The notes under the pieces are model-generated. The model saw nothing but the letters and a program-made list of their open reading frames with translations. It was not told the origin of the DNA and searched no databases. This document shows, one piece after another, positions 1 through 11,800 of a stretch of 64,000 nucleotides of DNA. Both the position numbers and the translations under genes were made by a program. This DNA is from Chaetoderma sp. LZ-2023a. Its lineage: Eukaryota; Mollusca; Caudofoveata; Chaetodermatida; Chaetodermatidae. The DNA lies in the NCBI GenBank assembly GCA_034401795.1, contig CM067374.1, positions 97,684,860-97,748,859 of the forward strand, read 5' to 3'. The stretch's first letter is position 1, and each line of letters begins with the position of its first letter.

Positions 1-527
1 TATGACATATTCACTACGGTGTGTTGTGTACTTATGTCACACACGACGTGTTTACGACACAGGAATCCGCAGCGATTATTTTATTGTAGGACATAGCTAT
101 GCAAAAATATTGCGCAGCTGTGTAGGATGACCGTAGTCAGCCTAGGGACTGGGTTTCGATTGTTAAAACACATATAATAATAAGAAAAGTATTTAAAAAA
201 TAAACATAATAATAAGTTCTGTGTTTCGCACAACTACTGATAAATCCAGCTGCAACCTTGGCACTATTGTCCACAAACATCTGTGGTGAAGTTTCCCCAG
301 CGGGTCTGGGTACCACGACTCGTACAGGACGGACATCGCAGGTGGTCCTCCGCTGCCGATATATCACCACTAAACAGGGCCAAGTCTGGGATGCTACAGC
401 TGGAAGATGGTGCGGATGTGTCCATAGAAGCGCTGGTGGTGCCGGAAAGGATGACTGGTGACATGCGAAGTGGCAGTGGTGAGGTGACTGCAGACATCAC
501 TGTCGTTGTTGATGTGGTCAGTGTCGT
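1..527. repeat. left copy of a 527-bp direct repeat
   Basis: This stretch is repeated almost base for base at 1260-1786, an offset of 1259 bp; I noticed only a small difference near position 88. The copies diverge abruptly after position 527 and its partner 1786. The repeat has no clear gene. A short minus-strand frame contains a CPSC-type cysteine pair, but too little to name. It could be a true tandem duplication or a local assembly duplication. Confidence 0.9.
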
Positions 528-538
528 ATACTGCACTC

Positions 539-778
539 TCACTGTACCACAAGCGTGAATCCAGAGGCTCTCAGCTTTTCTCTCAGGACTGTCTTGTGGT
601 ATCTTTGTTCGGCATCCTCACCTCGCTGGTGTTGTGGACACCCGTGCCAGTGACAGCCATGGAACTGGTAAACGGTGTTGGTGGTCGGATCATAACCATC
701 TATGGGAGCACCCTCGATCCAACGCTCGCCATCGTGCCCACACTCTACATGGTGTATGTGTACGCTCCAATGTACCAC
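539..778 (-). pseudogene. Fragment of type-B DNA polymerase of Maverick/Polinton type (DNA_pol_B_2 family)
   Basis: The 79-residue minus-strand frame contains the signature DGYDPTTNTVYQFHGCHWHG followed by CP. In viral/organellar-type B polymerases and in Polinton (Maverick) transposons this matches the nuclease-like stretch with consensus V-Y-E-F-H-G-C-F-W-H-G-C. The preceding HVECGHDGERWIEG corresponds to the usual H-x-x-N-G-G-E region. A full polymerase is over 1000 residues; here only about 80 remain, with no exonuclease or polymerase motifs alongside. The fragment abuts the right edge of the duplicated 527-bp repeat and stops within 120 bp of an (ACGC)n array. Polymerase B-like genes of this kind also occur in other self-synthesising elements, so the family is firm but the exact element is inferred. 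Confidence 0.65.
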
Positions 779-886
779 AATTATGATACAGTAGAATGTA
801 TATAGGTTATATAATCATGTAACTATACCCAACAAAAGTATCACAGATTGGTTTAATTACATTGTGTATCCCGGGTAAATAAAGGG

Positions 887-1082
<196 letters not shown>

Positions 1083-1259
1083 ATTAGTGGTATGCATCCC
1101 GATTATATTAAGGGATGCATACAGTGCTCTCGCTGCCCCCAAATACACGTCATCATACTGATGCTGAGTTTAAAAATAATACGAAAAATATCAAATAATA
1201 AAGGTAAAAAGACTAGTTGATCAGGCAGCCCCAGCATAGCTGAGACTGCATGACAGGAT

Positions 1260-1786
1260 TATGACATATTCACTACGGTGTGTTGTGTACTTATGTCACA
1301 CACGACGTGTTTACGACACAGGAATCCGCAGCGATTATTTTATTGTGAGACATAGCTATGCAAAAATATTGCGCAGCTGTGTAGGATGACCGTAGTCAGC
1401 CTAGGGACTGGGTTTCGATTGTTAAAACACATATAATAATAAGAAAAGTATTTAAAAAATAAACATAATAATAAGTTCTGTGTTTCGCACAACTACTGAT
1501 AAATCCAGCTGCAACCTTGGCACTATTGTCCACAAACATCTGTGGTGAAGTTTCCCCAGCGGGTCTGGGTACCACGACTCGTACAGGACGGACATCGCAG
1601 GTGGTCCTCCGCTGCCGATATATCACCACTAAACAGGGCCAAGTCTGGGATGCTACAGCTGGAAGATGGTGCGGATGTGTCCATAGAAGCGCTGGTGGTG
1701 CCGGAAAGGATGACTGGTGACATGCGAAGTGGCAGTGGTGAGGTGACTGCAGACATCACTGTCGTTGTTGATGTGGTCAGTGTCGT
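1260..1786. repeat. right copy of the 527-bp direct repeat
   Basis: Partner of 1-527. It continues past its end into unrelated sequence instead of the polymerase fragment that follows the left copy, so the duplication ends exactly at 1786. Confidence 0.9.
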
Positions 1787-3600
1787 TCATGCTGCTGGCA
1801 GGCTGTGTGCGGTGAATTGGATTAATGGTCGCTGGAATGGTGATGCTTTGGCAAATGGTGTTGCTGATGCTTTTGCGAATGCGGTGCTGGCAGAGTTTCC
1901 AGATCTTCATGGATTTCAGAAGTTTACTTGTGGCCATCCTTGGCACGGTGCAGATTTCTTGTGAATGAGCGATGCGTTTCTTCCCGGCATAAGGATGCTC
2001 CGGTGTTGTTTTCTTCTGTACTGCTGGATCCGTTGGTATCTGATCAACGTAAAAACTCGGAACTACTTATTCCCATGGAAGCTCACCTTTTAATTAGTTT
2101 GAAGCAGTTTTACAGATTGGATGCTTATAAACTTGCCTGTTTTAATTTCAGGCTGGACCGGCCGATGGGGTGTGGGAGAGCGCGATGAGGTCAGTGGCAA
2201 TTGCCCTGACTCACCCCTCTCACCTCTTCCATCACGCTGTGGTAGATGCATATTTTGGGTGGCTCTTGTGTTACCTTTGATCCAATTTACTAGAAATAGA
2301 AGTGAAAGTCACGTGGTTTCTTGTTGTGAAAGCACATGGCCGATCAGAAACTTAGGCAATAATTACGTAATGGTGGAGTGTTGATACTGATGAATATTCA
2401 TTATTGATGCGAAAGACACGTCCCTGTATGCGCGTGATCTTGTACATGCGCCTGTGTCTTGTCTGCCATAATGTATTCCAGCCTGTTTTGATCTTGTGCG
2501 GGAATATGTAGGTAAGAGAATATTTGAAATTCTCCATGATATTATACTGTCGAAGTTTTGATGCCGCATCATCGGCCCGTGCCCTAATGATCTGTATACA
2601 TGGTAGAACGATGGTGTTCTTAATCAAAATTAGGGCAGTATAGCTGTCTGTAATTATTGTTTGGTTTAAACAGCTCCATGTCCTGCGGAAATTAAGTATA
2701 TTAACTTCGCCAAGCTGGTCTGTGTTTTCCGGGTCGGTGGACTGCCAAGCATCCTCCTCTGTGGGTAGGACAAGTCCGATCCCTACCTACGCCAAACTTA
2801 ATTTATTATAATACAGCTTGAAAAAGTTTACATTAACAATGCCGTCATATGGAGATTGTGAATGCAGTCAACCTGAGAGTCTATGTTTCTGTCGTGTTGC
2901 TGATTTTCATTGATACGCATGGCTGTTTATCTGCAGATGATTCTTGCGCTGTTGTGAAGTGTGACGTGTTTATGACTAGGGCGGGACAGGTCTCTGAAGT
3001 GCGGTGTCAACTTTATTGGACATGATGTATTTCACTCTTTAATGGCCGAGCCTGTGGGTGGGACAGAGTTACTTTAGAGCACGGATGATGTAGAAGTGTG
3101 CTGTCGTAACTTGAATCAACCCATTATCGAATTCAACCTTTCGGTAGCAAATTCCTACTCATGATGGACGACAGTCTACGGGCATCTTGCTCTCTTATTA
3201 ATATTGACTGTTATTACGTGTAAATGAAGTATTATGTTTTTAGCTATTTCCATACGATGATTCCGGAAGGGGGTGGGCGAGTGTCCGTAGCGTGTACTGT
3301 AGATGGCTGCGGTGTTGCTCCTCCCTTCCATATGTACAGTTTTCCAAAAACTGGATAAGAAGGTGATTGCGGAAAATGTTGTCTGGCATTGCTGGTGATA
3401 ATGTCCTGTTGTAGGGAAGTCAGGGTGTTGTGTGACGCTGGTGTATTGCGGATTGGGCATATCCAGTTTTCCACGCTGGTGAACGCCAAGTCTGTTGCGG
3501 ATGCGGAAATATAGGGAATGCAGAAAGTGATAAACTCCCCGCATTAGTGTGGGAGGGAATGTTGCAGAAACATATGTCTCTAACATTTTCGATTTAAAAA
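1787..3600. other. No recognisable gene
   Basis: Only short frames in several phases, none with a motif I can name. A 136-codon minus-strand frame (3176-3586) has no recognisable domain, and its composition does not set it apart from the surroundings. No repeat partner was seen elsewhere in the window. Confidence 0.5.
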
Positions 3601-3840
3601 CGTTAGGTGATTGTTATTCTTTGTTGTTGCCATTGTTGAATGTCTCCGTTATATCCTCTCTATAACAGGATATGTATGTAGTATTCGCGCAATGGTGAAT
3701 TGATGTATCCAGCCTTGCGGGCAGGGGTGCTCTATGTGTTCCTGGATTTTTGCGTCCGGTGTGGTGTTCTGACTGCTCATGGGGGGGGGGGGGGCGGTGA
3801 TTCGGTTTTGGTAAGGGTTGCCCTTGGAAGGGGAGAGTGG

Positions 3841-4560
3841 TCATCTCCCATTACACAATGGTTGGTACTCTGTTATAGTTTTTATGTACCGGGAAAATGT
3901 GAGCCGAGAGTCTGCTGAACAGGCTGCTTCCCTGCCCACCGCCTCAGAAGAGACACGTATTGGAGATGGGGCAGTGGTGGTGCATATGGAGAGGGAGCAC
4001 CTTGGGTGGGGCATGGTTGCGTGATTTTGGGGTGGACGGATACACCGAGTTGTGAGGTTTTGCTGTTCTTCAAAACAAGCGAAGGCCTCATCCGGCCTCT
4101 TCACATCCATGCTATTTATTACATGTTCCACACCACAAGAAGCATGGCCTGGGGCAGCCTCAGCTTCCACTTGTGGTAACTCTATAATAGGGGTAATAGT
4201 ATGAAGTGGGTGGGAAGGGGGAGAGGTCGGCGGAACAACCTTTCCATCGTTTCCCTTGGACAACACAAACGAGAAAGTCTTCAGATATGACTTCCAAGAT
4301 TGAGTAGACCCACACTGAGGAGGGAGAGGGCGAGTACATATCTCGTCATCATCCTCAGCATTAGTTGCTTGTTCACCGGACTCCTGGCTTGGTAGGAGAA
4401 GGGTCAAACTGGCACAGCAGTGCACTGGACTAACGTCGGGAATACTTGTCTCCGCAGAGACATCTGTCTGGGTACTGGTGTCGCGTGGAACATCCAGTCC
4501 GAACTCTGGTACAGGGTCATCACTGACAAGGTTTAAGTTGATCGAAGTGGATGACTGAGG
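3841..4560 (-). pseudogene. Open frame downstream of gypsy integrase; possible Pol C-terminal tail
   Basis: The minus strand is open from a stop at about 4560 to 3841, roughly 240 codons; the first Met gives 194 residues. It lies directly downstream of the integrase tail at 4517-4885 but in another phase, so it could be the acidic, proline-rich tail that often ends Ty3/gypsy Pol, displaced by an indel. The sequence is low in hydrophobic stretches, has an acidic patch (NAEDDDE) and many Ser, Thr and Pro. I see no zinc finger, transmembrane segment or enzymatic motif, and nothing that supports an envelope protein. Function unknown; the assignment rests on position only. Confidence 0.3.
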
Positions 4561-4885
4561 TCAGGTCATCCGAAGCACAGTTACAGTAGGTCACGTCCGA
4601 CGTCTTACCTACTACCACATAGGGGCCTTTCCATTGGTGACTCAGTTTACTCTGCACTTTTGCAGATCATCGCGAATCATGTACCCAAACCATTCTTCCC
4701 GCTTCATATGGATCTCCATGCACTCGCCGGTCGTGCCATGTTTTCTGACGCTGGTGTGCAGTGGATAAAGTTGTTCTCACTAACTCATGGGTCTGTTCTA
4801 TCTGCTGCTGCATGAGCTCTATGTAGAGAGACGGTGAGTCTTTCTCCCCCGGAATCCTGGGCATGGCCAGATCCAGTAGCAAGCC
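4517..4885 (-). pseudogene. Ty3/gypsy integrase C-terminus, copy 1, with GPY/F-like module
   Basis: The minus-strand frame reads from a helical segment (ELMQQQIEQTHELVRTTLS) into WVHDSR. It then crosses an in-frame TGA and continues KLSHQWKGPYVVVGKTSD, ending at HFDQLKPCQ and two stops. WKGPYVVV fits the GPY/F module at the C-terminus of many gypsy integrases, and the closing 'HFDQLKP' matches the usual 'HVDRLKP' end of gypsy Pol. Bases 4585-4885 are repeated at 5226-5525 with the same TGA, so the stop predates the duplication. Only this copy keeps the true end of the polyprotein. The upstream part is replaced by LTR sequence at 4886. Confidence 0.75.
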
Positions 4886-5225
4886 GAACTGGATAACAAT
4901 CCGGACATCTCGCTCCGTAACCACATAAAACGTCACACGACACTGGTTACTTTTCACAACGCATTTTTAGGCAACTGATCCTTTGTTATGGTGGGGGAAA
5001 GAGAGACGAATACCCACTGTAAATGTCCTTCCTGTGAGGGCGTGGCAGATCTGAATATCATGCCTAGACATTCTTATGGAATTCGGTGGGGATGCGCATC
5101 TCGCCCGTCACCAGGTCCTATTGAACTAACCTTCTAACCTGTCATTAGGTTTAAACACACATTGCCCAGTTATGCACTGCGGCGCCGGAGGATTGTTCAG
5201 CAGATTAAAGAAAATAATAATTAAG
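4886..5225 (-). mobile_element. LTR fragment wedged between duplicated integrase ends
   Basis: This 340-bp piece aligns in the same orientation with the middle of the minus-strand LTR, around 21170-21515. The shared landmarks run in the same order: the CGTTATGGTGGGGG-type stretch, the GGGCGTGGCAGATCT block and the run before TGCACTGCGG. It is bounded on both sides by the 300-bp integrase duplication (4585-4885 and 5226-5525). No LTR termini are present, so it is an internal scrap. Confidence 0.8.
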
Positions 5226-6605
5226 AGTAGGTCACGTCCGATGTCTTACCTACTACCACATACGGCCTTTCCATTGGTAACTCAGTTTACTCTGCACGTT
5301 TGCAGATCATCGCGAATCATGTACCCAAATCATTCTTCCTGCTTCATATGGATCTCCATGCACTCGCTGGTCATGCCATGTTTTCTGACGCCGGTGTGCA
5401 GTGGATAAAGTTGCTCTCACTAACTCATGGGTCTGTTCTATCTGCTGCCGCATGAGCTCTACGTAGAGAGATGGTGAATTTTTCTCCCCTGGAATCCTGG
5501 GCATGGCCAGATCCAGTGGCAAGCCTAATTCATGGCCTAATATTAACTGCGCAGGGGTATAACCTGTGCTGGAATGTACTGAAGTGCAGTATGCCATGAG
5601 CACATATGGGAGTTGTAGATCCCAATTTATACAATCAACGTGTGTTTCCTTCATTAACATTTCCGCAAGTGTGCGGTTGAATCGCTCCACCATCCCATCG
5701 CTCCGTGGATGATATGGAGTTGTTCTTGTTTTAACTATATGAAACAATTTCCAGAGCTCGGAGATCAGCCGGCTCTCAAAATTACTTCCTTGATCGGAGT
5801 GCAGCTCATAAGGCATTCCAAACTGGCAGAACACATTGCTTGCCAAGACCTCCACTACCGTGGATGCCTCTTGGTCTGGCAGAGTGAATGCATCCACCCA
5901 CTTCGTAAAATAATCTTGTAATACGAGGATGTACTTATTTCCATCATCTGTCGTATTCAAGCGTCCGAGCACATCAATAGCCACTCGCTCCCATGGTTCA
6001 CCATCTATCTTAACCGGAAGAGGTGCGGAATGGTGCTGGCCAACAGTGCCACATCTTTGACATGGGATACATTTGACGACCCATGGCTTTACAATATCGC
6101 ATATCCTGATCCAGTGGAATCTCTGTTTTATCTGTGTTAATGTTCGGTCAATATTCGGTCAGCGAGATGTTTGGTGTTATCGTGGAGTTGTTGTAATATT
6201 GTGTCACGATAACATTCCGGAATCATCAAGTGGTTATTAATGTAGGGAAAACCTTGCTGTATATGGCATTCCTCATACCGCTGGTAGTAGTACTTTGCTG
6301 TTGTGAATAGTGGTGTAACAGATTCCTGGGAAGGACGTACCCCCTTCTGGATCCACAAATATATGTTTCACGTCTGCGCGTCTGTTGCTTGTTCGTGAGT
6401 GACTTTCTCCATGTTCCACTCTGCGCACCGCAATTCGGGGAACAATGGAGATGGCTGTGTTGTATGTGTCACGGTGGTGGCTACTTCGTGTTCATCCTCA
6501 AGCCCGATTCTGCTCAAGGCGCCGGAATTTCCTTGCAGTTTGCCGGGTCTATGAACCACATTGAAGTTAAAAGCCTGCAGGGCTTCCGTGAGTGCAGTGG
6601 GTAGC
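5226..6605 (-). pseudogene. Ty3/gypsy pol remnant: RNase H end plus integrase
   Basis: Read from 6605 down, the minus strand first shows the C-terminal end of RNase H (NVVHRPGKLQGNSGALSR, the usual H-R-P-G-K...N-A-D-A-L-S-R). It then shows the integrase N-terminal domain (LFTTAKYYYQRYEE; LHDNTKH; KCIPCQRC as the C-x2-C half of the HHCC zinc site). After a phase change near 6130 the catalytic core is open for about 270 codons. The DD35E triad is present: D in VAIDVLG, D in HSDQGSNFE, then 35 residues to E in DGMVERFNR. After the core come the helical tail and WVHDSR, a TGA, and a GPY/F region with a 1-bp deletion. Everything upstream of RNase H (protease, reverse transcriptase) is missing at 6605. 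Gag of the same element lies upstream at 7390-8770. Confidence 0.88.
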
Positions 6606-6631
6606 TGAGAGTGGAAGGGCCTGACTCATCT

Positions 6632-7021
6632 TCACTGCTGCTGTGATTGCTTAGGCGACGACGGGGTCGGGGGTAGCAGTGGTGGCGGCGTTGTTTCTGA
6701 TTCTGTATAGGCTGTGTTGGTGTATACTGCAGAGCGGATAGGATGTTCGTGTTCGCGGATAAGGGCTACCTGTGTGAGCCACATTTTACACTGCATCATG
6801 TGATGGTTAGTTGATGCACAGAAGCAGCAACAGCGTTGTGGAACATTTCTTTTCATTGTACGATGTTTCTTCTTGCAGATCCATGATGTTGAACAGATGC
6901 TTTCCTCTGAATCACTGCTGATGGTGCATGTTGGTAATGTGGCTGTAAGAGGCTGTGAGTTGCTGACAACCAAAGGACACCAGGTGTTAAGTGTCTTGGC
7001 AGTGGGACGTAGTGCTTGCAT
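6632..7021 (-). pseudogene. Open frame with a CCHC zinc-knuckle-like motif
   Basis: A 129-codon minus-strand frame contains CCFCASTNHHMMQC, which fits C-x2-C-x4-H-x4-C, the zinc knuckle of retroelement nucleocapsids. It is preceded by a basic stretch (KKKHRTMKRN) and followed by a Pro/Ser/Gln-rich tail. It sits where protease and reverse transcriptase should be, between gag and RNase H. It does not resemble the gag knuckle at 7390-7431 in flanking sequence, so it may come from a different element or be chance. No aspartic protease D-T/S-G motif was seen. Confidence 0.3.
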
Positions 7022-7389
7022 AAACGTTGTTTTCAGTAGAGGTGCTACAACCTACCACTGCTGTTTCACATAGGAAAGAAGGTTGTGTGGATGCGGAAAG
7101 TTTTGGGTCACATTTTCCACAGAGGGAAAATGGCAGTGCGGCGGACACAGTGTGCATCGAAGGTACCAACATAGAAGAAGCCGGGTGCGGGTGAATGTAT
7201 GATGCTGTAGGAATATGTTAATGAGTAGGTGTGGTCACCTGACGTAGTTGTTCAGAGGCTGCAGTTGAGCCGGGTTGTAGAGACGGGCACCGAAGCGACT
7301 CTGTAATCAGTGCCCATGCTAGTTTGATTGATTCTCAGGCTGTGGGGTCAATCAGTCAGCGTTGGAGTTGTAGATGGATGGCAATTTGG

Positions 7390-8770
7390 GCATCGTTCCC
7401 TCCAGTAGCCCGGCTGATCACATCCAAAGCATGTGTTTGGTGGTGGTGCTGATGCTGTGGTGGATTGCGGTCTAGTGGTGGATTGTGTTGTGACTGTGGT
7501 GCTGAGTGTTGTCACGATCGAGATGGTGAGTGTGGAGATCTGCTTAGTTATCTCTTCTCCATGTTTTGCCTACTGCTATTGTTGTACTGGTTCCCACATC
7601 GTTGGGCGTTGTTGTGGCCCCCACGATGGGATTGGCTATGCCCTCTCCCTCTAGACGCGTGATTTTGACAGAGGTTTTCTGATTGTGTGTGTTGTTCATT
7701 GGTGGTGGCGTTTGTAGATGTAGAATTTGACTCATTTGTAGTTGCGACATTAACATCATTCATTTCATTTATTGGGTGCAGTTGGCGACGATTATTCTTC
7801 TCCCGCTCCCGAGTTATTGTAGGCTGCCGTGCTCCGTGAGAAACAGATTTTCTTTTAGGGCAGGCTCTCCGGTCAACGCGTCTATCAAAGTATCGAGATG
7901 TAGAGGTGTTACGCCTTCGGGATTTGTGCTGGGGTATGCACGGGTAACAAGACGACGGATGCAACTTGCTAAGTTAGGCAATCTTTTAACCGAGTGTCAA
8001 CATAGATTTTTCTAGAGAATGATCCAGCCATGTCCTCGTGGAGAAGTAATTGGTGCGAAACCTGTTGGTGGTGCTGACGAAACTGTTGAGAATGCGGATG
8101 TTGGTTGGCGTGTAGGTGGTGGTGGTAGTGGTGGTGTTGCTCGTCGATGCCCCTGTTGATGCTGACACGTCCGTGAAGGTGACTCTCGCCGATGATGTGT
8201 TGCATGGTATGTAGGTTCTGCCGAATACCACCCTGATGTGGGTCCATAGACAGGTGTAAGTCTATAGAGTTGTGGAGGCATGTTGTGTAGATGACGCGGA
8301 TGTTCCTGATGCTGTGAGACGTAATCCTCGTATGGAGGTGGTGCAGGTGACTGACGCGGATGATGTGTGTGGTGTGTATTCATCTGATTTATTGCTGGAA
8401 TGGTGTAGCCGTACACTCTGGTTCGTACCGCAGTACTGTGGGATAGTACAGTGATGATACACGGAAGGGAGGAGATACAGGAAATGGTACATAAGCATCC
8501 GGCCACTGATCACCCATTGATGATGTAGGTGAACATAATGGTCGTGAAGGTTGTGGTTGCCCCCATGGGGGTCTTTGATGCGGTCGTCTGTGATCCGGCA
8601 TAAATGGTGGTAGCCTATCGCAGAGATCCGATAATGTGATGTATTGAGTTCCCACCTGCGAGGCATCATGGAATGTCCCCTCGCTGATCGGTGAGAACTT
8701 GTGTTGAGGCGGTGCTGGTCATCCCGCACCAGGGAAATTTGTGACATGGTCGGTGAGCATGCGAGCAGTA
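7390..8770 (-). pseudogene. Ty3/gypsy gag, minus-strand copy (degenerate)
   Basis: Homologous over most of its length to the plus-strand gag at 18234-19912. Shared landmarks in order are ARMLTD, a Pro/His/Tyr-rich N-terminal region with APPPYE, RRLVTRAYPSTN, LHLDTLIDALTGEPALKE, KNNRRQLHPINEM, a Gly/Asn/Arg-rich RNA-binding stretch and a terminal knuckle. The copy is broken by frameshifts and stops. It lacks about 240 bp near 8000, the core of the capsid-like domain (matching the EFSGENDW to ELASRIRR segment of the other copy). The knuckle at 7390-7431 reads C-x2-C-x4-Y-x4-C, so the zinc-binding His has become Tyr (a single C-to-T change). It lies 100 bp downstream of the primer site at 8873-8896 and an LTR. 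Confidence 0.85.
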
Positions 8771-8872
8771 CGTCCATCATATGATGCTACCTCTAAATTG
8801 AGGGAATGATGACTGTCAGATGATGGAGACTGAAACTTGCGGGTGTTGAGTGCAGGCGTGGGTTCGCTTCTC

Positions 8873-8896
8873 GTTCAAGCCCCACATCGGGCACCA
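8873..8896 (-). promoter_or_regulatory. Primer binding site complementary to tRNA-Lys 3' end
   Basis: On the minus strand this reads TGGTGCCCGATGTGGGGCTT then GAAC, two bases after the LTR end CTACA. The textbook tRNA-Lys site is TGGCGCCCAACGTGGGGCTC followed by GAAC, so the match runs nearly full length with a few transitions. This fixes the LTR/leader boundary and the orientation of the element. Confidence 0.8.
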
Positions 8897-8898
8897 CT

Positions 8899-11800
8899 TG
8901 TAGCTCGCAGGGGTACGTGCTGGTCCGCCAATAGATATCCGCCCATCGCACCGCTAGTGCACCATGACCGGGATGGCTGGTTAGCTGCGGATCTCAGGGT
9001 TGCGGATCCCGTATGACGTCTCTCCGCGGTGTACAAAAACTGACTTCTAGACCTGGTGGAACACTGTTGTTAGAATAATATATTAGAAATATAAATAAGT
9101 ACTATACAAACAAGACAATCGTTTGACAGCAAGTGAGCATACGATAATACACAAAGTAGAGCTAGCTGGTTTCCTTTCTACATGGTGTCACTGGAGGTAA
9201 CACACAGATCCCTGAATCCGCAGAGGTATCCATGTAAGAGAAGCATTCGTAACGAGATCATTGAGTAACTTAACATAAGTTAATATACGCCCAACACACA
9301 CAGAGAGAATAATGTTGCTGCGAGAGGAAAGTGCCTCGTGCGGGCCTCTGTCACTGAATGTTTCATGCTGGTGCAAGAGGAAGGTGCCTCGCACAGGCCT
9401 CCGTCACAGGAAAATGCCTTCGATGCCTAAGCGGAGGAAAAGAGTTGGCAAAAAGAGCCACTCTTTTGTTCAACAGAAAAATGCTAAATGAAGATCCTAG
9501 TGAAACCATAATTAACGTGATGTGTACTGGTTTACGTGAAGACGGAATGAGCGATTTCAGAAGAATTCTCACGTCACTGTCTTATGTAGTTCCTAGAGGC
9601 TGTATTTGTAGATGCCACTTTATTTATGTGGGCCTTCTGCTACAGTCTAACTTACTATTTTGTTATTAGAAATGAAAACTAGCTTTGGCCGCACGTGGCA
9701 GGGATTCCTACCTATCGTTAGATACAGCTGTCCAATGGTCGCTTTGAAAGAGCATCTACCTCCATGGGCAGTATGCGTACATGTTACATCGCAATGCATC
9801 CGAATTCGATGAAAATCCGGCTACCTTGCTCCATAGGCACATAAAACATTAGCCGGACAATAGCTACATTTCACGCAAGTTTGATCACTGACATGTCGTT
9901 AAGGTGGGGATAGAGAGGCGAATATCCACCGCGAGCATCCTTCCCGTGAGGCCGTGGCGGATTCCAAGATCCTTACAAGACACTGCAACGAGTTGGATGA
10001 AGATGCGTGACTCGTCCGTCACCAAGTCCTACGGATCTAACTTTTGACCTGTCATTAGGATTAAGTTCCAATGTGCCCAGTTATGCACTGCGGCCCGGTA
10101 AATAAACTATCAACTCACATTTATAACTATATGTTTTCGCAGTGCTTTCCTTCGTTGGCAGGGTTATCTAGCTAACAAGTATCCGAAGATACGGGGGAGA
10201 TGTATGTAAATCAGCACTTTAACCATCACTGCTTGGAAACCTCCGCTAGTTTCCCATGGTTGGATCCGATCCACGTGCTGATGGGACATCCAAATAATTA
10301 GAGAGCCATGCGGATAGTGGATCATGGAAAGAGACAATAACTTGATATATATGAGGCCCTATAGGTATTTGGCCAATCTTACACAACCTTGCCAGTGTGC
10401 GGGTCTATATTACTGCAACAACCGGAAAAGAGCTATACACTATATGTCTCCTAACAAAGAGATTGTCCCTAACCACTTTAACCTATCCTATCGAGCTGAA
10501 TAATAAGGTTTAGTCTGTAGCATGGCGGACTCAAGTAATTAGAACGCGGTCAGCAACCTCAGTGTAAAATTGATGATGGCGGGAATAAGTGATGCAGCTA
10601 TAATGTTGCTGTTTAGTATTTCTTAGTGCACTGCGGTCCAAGTTTTCTACAATTAAACAAAACATATCAACAGAATAGCTACCTGCCATATATATAACTA
10701 ACCCATGCAATGAACAATATGACAGTTTAAATAATAATCAATGAGGTAGTTTGTATCAGGTTGATAGACCTAAACAGTGCGGCTAGTTAAAGCACCTACA
10801 GTAAACAAGTATAATATTCACAGTAATAAAGAAATTATAAATTGCGGTCTTAAGACCGGGAAGGTACCTATTAGTCATCAGTACCATATACGGAAAGGAA
10901 TAATAATTGAATATACGATGTATAGCTACTTGAGTACCTAATAGTCACTTGCACAGAATAGGTTACTATGTGTTGCTGAAATTGAGGCGCCAGCATACTC
11001 GTAGCGCAAGTTGACACGTTCTCTGAGGCTGGACGTGTTTCCGCATGCAGATCTCTGCAGCTGATTTCTGCAGGCAGGTCTCTGCACGCTGACTCCAGGG
11101 TAGATACGGTACAAGCTCAGGACAGTGAAACAGAGCAGTGAAGTAACATCTATTAGATAGTCTCTGTAGGTAAGTCACAAGTTATGCGGAAGTGAGAAAG
11201 TTATCCGTCCGATGACGGAAGTAACGTTGAAGTTTTGCCCGCAAGTAATGACGGCTTATAAAGTTTAAGCAGTTACATAAACTGGCACATGGTGCGGGAT
11301 GCGTCGCATAGCTCTTGCGGCGCACCTAGCAAAGTTCCACCACACTGTGGCCAAAAGTTAAGTAAACACACACAACATGCAGTGCGGAATTTAGTGGCCG
11401 CTTTTCAGCATGGTTGGCAGATCCGGTGAGTCGTCCACCAAGAATCACTGTAGCTCTACATCATGTAGGATCACATCGTGGGCTGCAAGGGCCCTTTCCG
11501 CAGGTGTTCTCTTTAGAATAGTTCGGAAGCGGGAACCATTACTTTAATTAATTATTTTGCTCCCAGATGGACGTCCGAGAACATCCAAAATTGTGCAATG
11601 CGGAAAGTCCGAGAACTGCTTTTACATGTGGATGAGCTGAAAGCCGCAAGAAGCTGCAGTGATGTGCTGTATCTTCCGTTGGTGTTCTGGTCCACTCGTC
11701 TAGTCCGCACCTCCAGTCAGTTCTTGGCAGGTCGGTCTCCATGCCGACGATGCGCTTGATTCTCGATTTTTTTACTCGCTGTGACGTCAGAGCTGGGCCC

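Noticed and set aside
3841..4425. Possible envelope gene downstream of pol
   Set aside because: No signal peptide, transmembrane segment or paired cysteine pattern; composition fits a Pol tail or noncoding DNA.
7433..7662. Plus-strand frames of 65-73 codons rich in Cys and Val
   Set aside because: They are antisense shadows of the minus-strand gag copy.
8873..8896. Plus-strand match to the 3' end of tRNA-Lys including CCA
   Set aside because: Only the last 24 bases are present and no tRNA body lies upstream. It is the complement of a primer binding site in an LTR element.
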